Part shown: in pieces, positions 29,924 through 30,378 of the stretch
Position numbering within the stretch: position 1 is the first letter of the stretch
Layout: every line of letters starts with the position of its first letter
Origin: a virus
Strand: one strand, 5' to 3'
Length of the DNA: 30,378 nt
IMG/VR virus record: IMGVR_UViG_3300036900_000103
Span: 1-30,378 of that record
The notes under the pieces: model-generated
What the model was told of the DNA's origin: nothing
Database searches by the model: none
What the model saw: the letters and a program-made list of their open reading frames with translations, nothing else
Translations under genes and position numbers: made by a program

Positions 29924-30378
29924 CTAGACGTTGCGCGCGATGTTGAGCTGGCTCTCGCCGCTGCCGCCGATCTTCGCGATGAAGCTTAGCGACAGCATGC
30001 CGTCGCCCGAGGTGTCGTCGGCGGTGTGATCGGTGATCTCGGCGCGCGGCATCGTGAAGGTGTACTGCGCACCAGAACCGGTGCCGATTGTGAAGGCGAC
30101 CTCTCCCGCGGTGTTCGCGAGGGCGGCAGCATAGTGGGCCGGGTCTTCGAGATAGACCTGCGCGGTGCCGCTGATCCGGCTCTTGCCCATGCGGATGCCC
30201 TTGAGGCCGCGCTGGCCGAGGGCGGGCTGGCCGGCGAGATTGTTCTGGATGCCCATGTCGAGGCGCATCAGCGAGAAGCCGCTGAGACCGAACAGCGAGA
30301 CGCTCGACACCTGGGCATAGTCGGCGGGTTCGGCGACACCGGGATCGGCATAGGTGGCGCCCGCGATCTCGGCGCTGG
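29924..30378 (-). CDS. Major tail tube protein, 5' end outside window
   Basis: The last 150 or so residues of a gene that enters at the right edge. The frame is open to base 30378 (AGATYADPGVAEPADYAQVSS), so GTG 30310 is not the true start. Features are MRLDMGIQNNLAGQPALGQRG, RISGTAQVYLEDPAHYAAAL, FTMPRAEITDHTADD and a final Ser/Ile-rich strand. These fit the C-terminal half of a siphophage tail tube protein, and the position before the chaperones agrees. A strong hairpin follows the stop. Confidence 0.75.
   Translation of the reverse strand, partial: SAEIAGATYADPGVAEPADYAQVSSVSLFGLSGFSLMRLDMGIQNNLAGQPALGQRGLKGIRMGKSRISGTAQVYLEDPAHYAAALANTAGEVAFTIGTGSGAQYTFTMPRAEITDHTADDTSGDGMLSLSFIAKIGGSGESQLNIARNV

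Noticed and set aside
11700-30378. Host chromosome to the right of the attachment site
   Set aside because: The right side encodes lysis and tail genes in normal phage order, so the site is attP and not a prophage end.

Overview
The window is a stretch of a temperate tailed-phage genome with lambda-like (siphovirus) organisation. It is high in GC, with strongly G/C-ending codons, and its gene families are typical of phages of alphaproteobacteria. No genus can be read from the sequence. The likely chromosomal target is a proline tRNA gene with anticodon CGG, because the phage carries the 3' half of that gene as its attachment core.

Left arm (1-11592, all + strand): a densely packed early operon, with most stops overlapping the next start by 1-8 bases. 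It begins with recombination and DNA-metabolism genes: a PD-(D/E)XK exonuclease, a cold-shock protein, a RecF/SbcC-like ATPase, a zinc-finger/HNH protein and a Sak4-like RecA-fold ATPase. A long run of small, often Cys-rich proteins follows, including a DUF5131 (Gp37/Gp68) protein and an ASCH-domain protein. The operon ends with an excisionase-like HTH protein and a tyrosine integrase.

Centre (11593-11965): an attP region. A 49-bp core identical in form to the anticodon arm through CCA of tRNA-Pro(CGG) is flanked on both sides by pairs of TGTTTGGGA-like direct repeats that look like integrase arm sites. Phage genes continue on both sides, so this is an unintegrated (virion or circular) genome and not a prophage end.

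Right arm (12286-30378, nearly all - strand): the late operon, read leftward from the right edge. In transcription order it holds the tail tube protein (cut by the window edge), a strong hairpin, tail assembly chaperones with a GGGAAAA -1 frameshift site, tape measure, tail-tip/hub protein, a set of fibre-like and beta-helix proteins (three with Sec-type signal peptides), an amidase endolysin, an LLH-type holin, a lipoprotein, a spanin-like pair, two accessory genes and a terminator. One + strand HNH gene is inserted backwards between endolysin and holin. Capsid, terminase, replication-initiation and repressor genes are not in the window.
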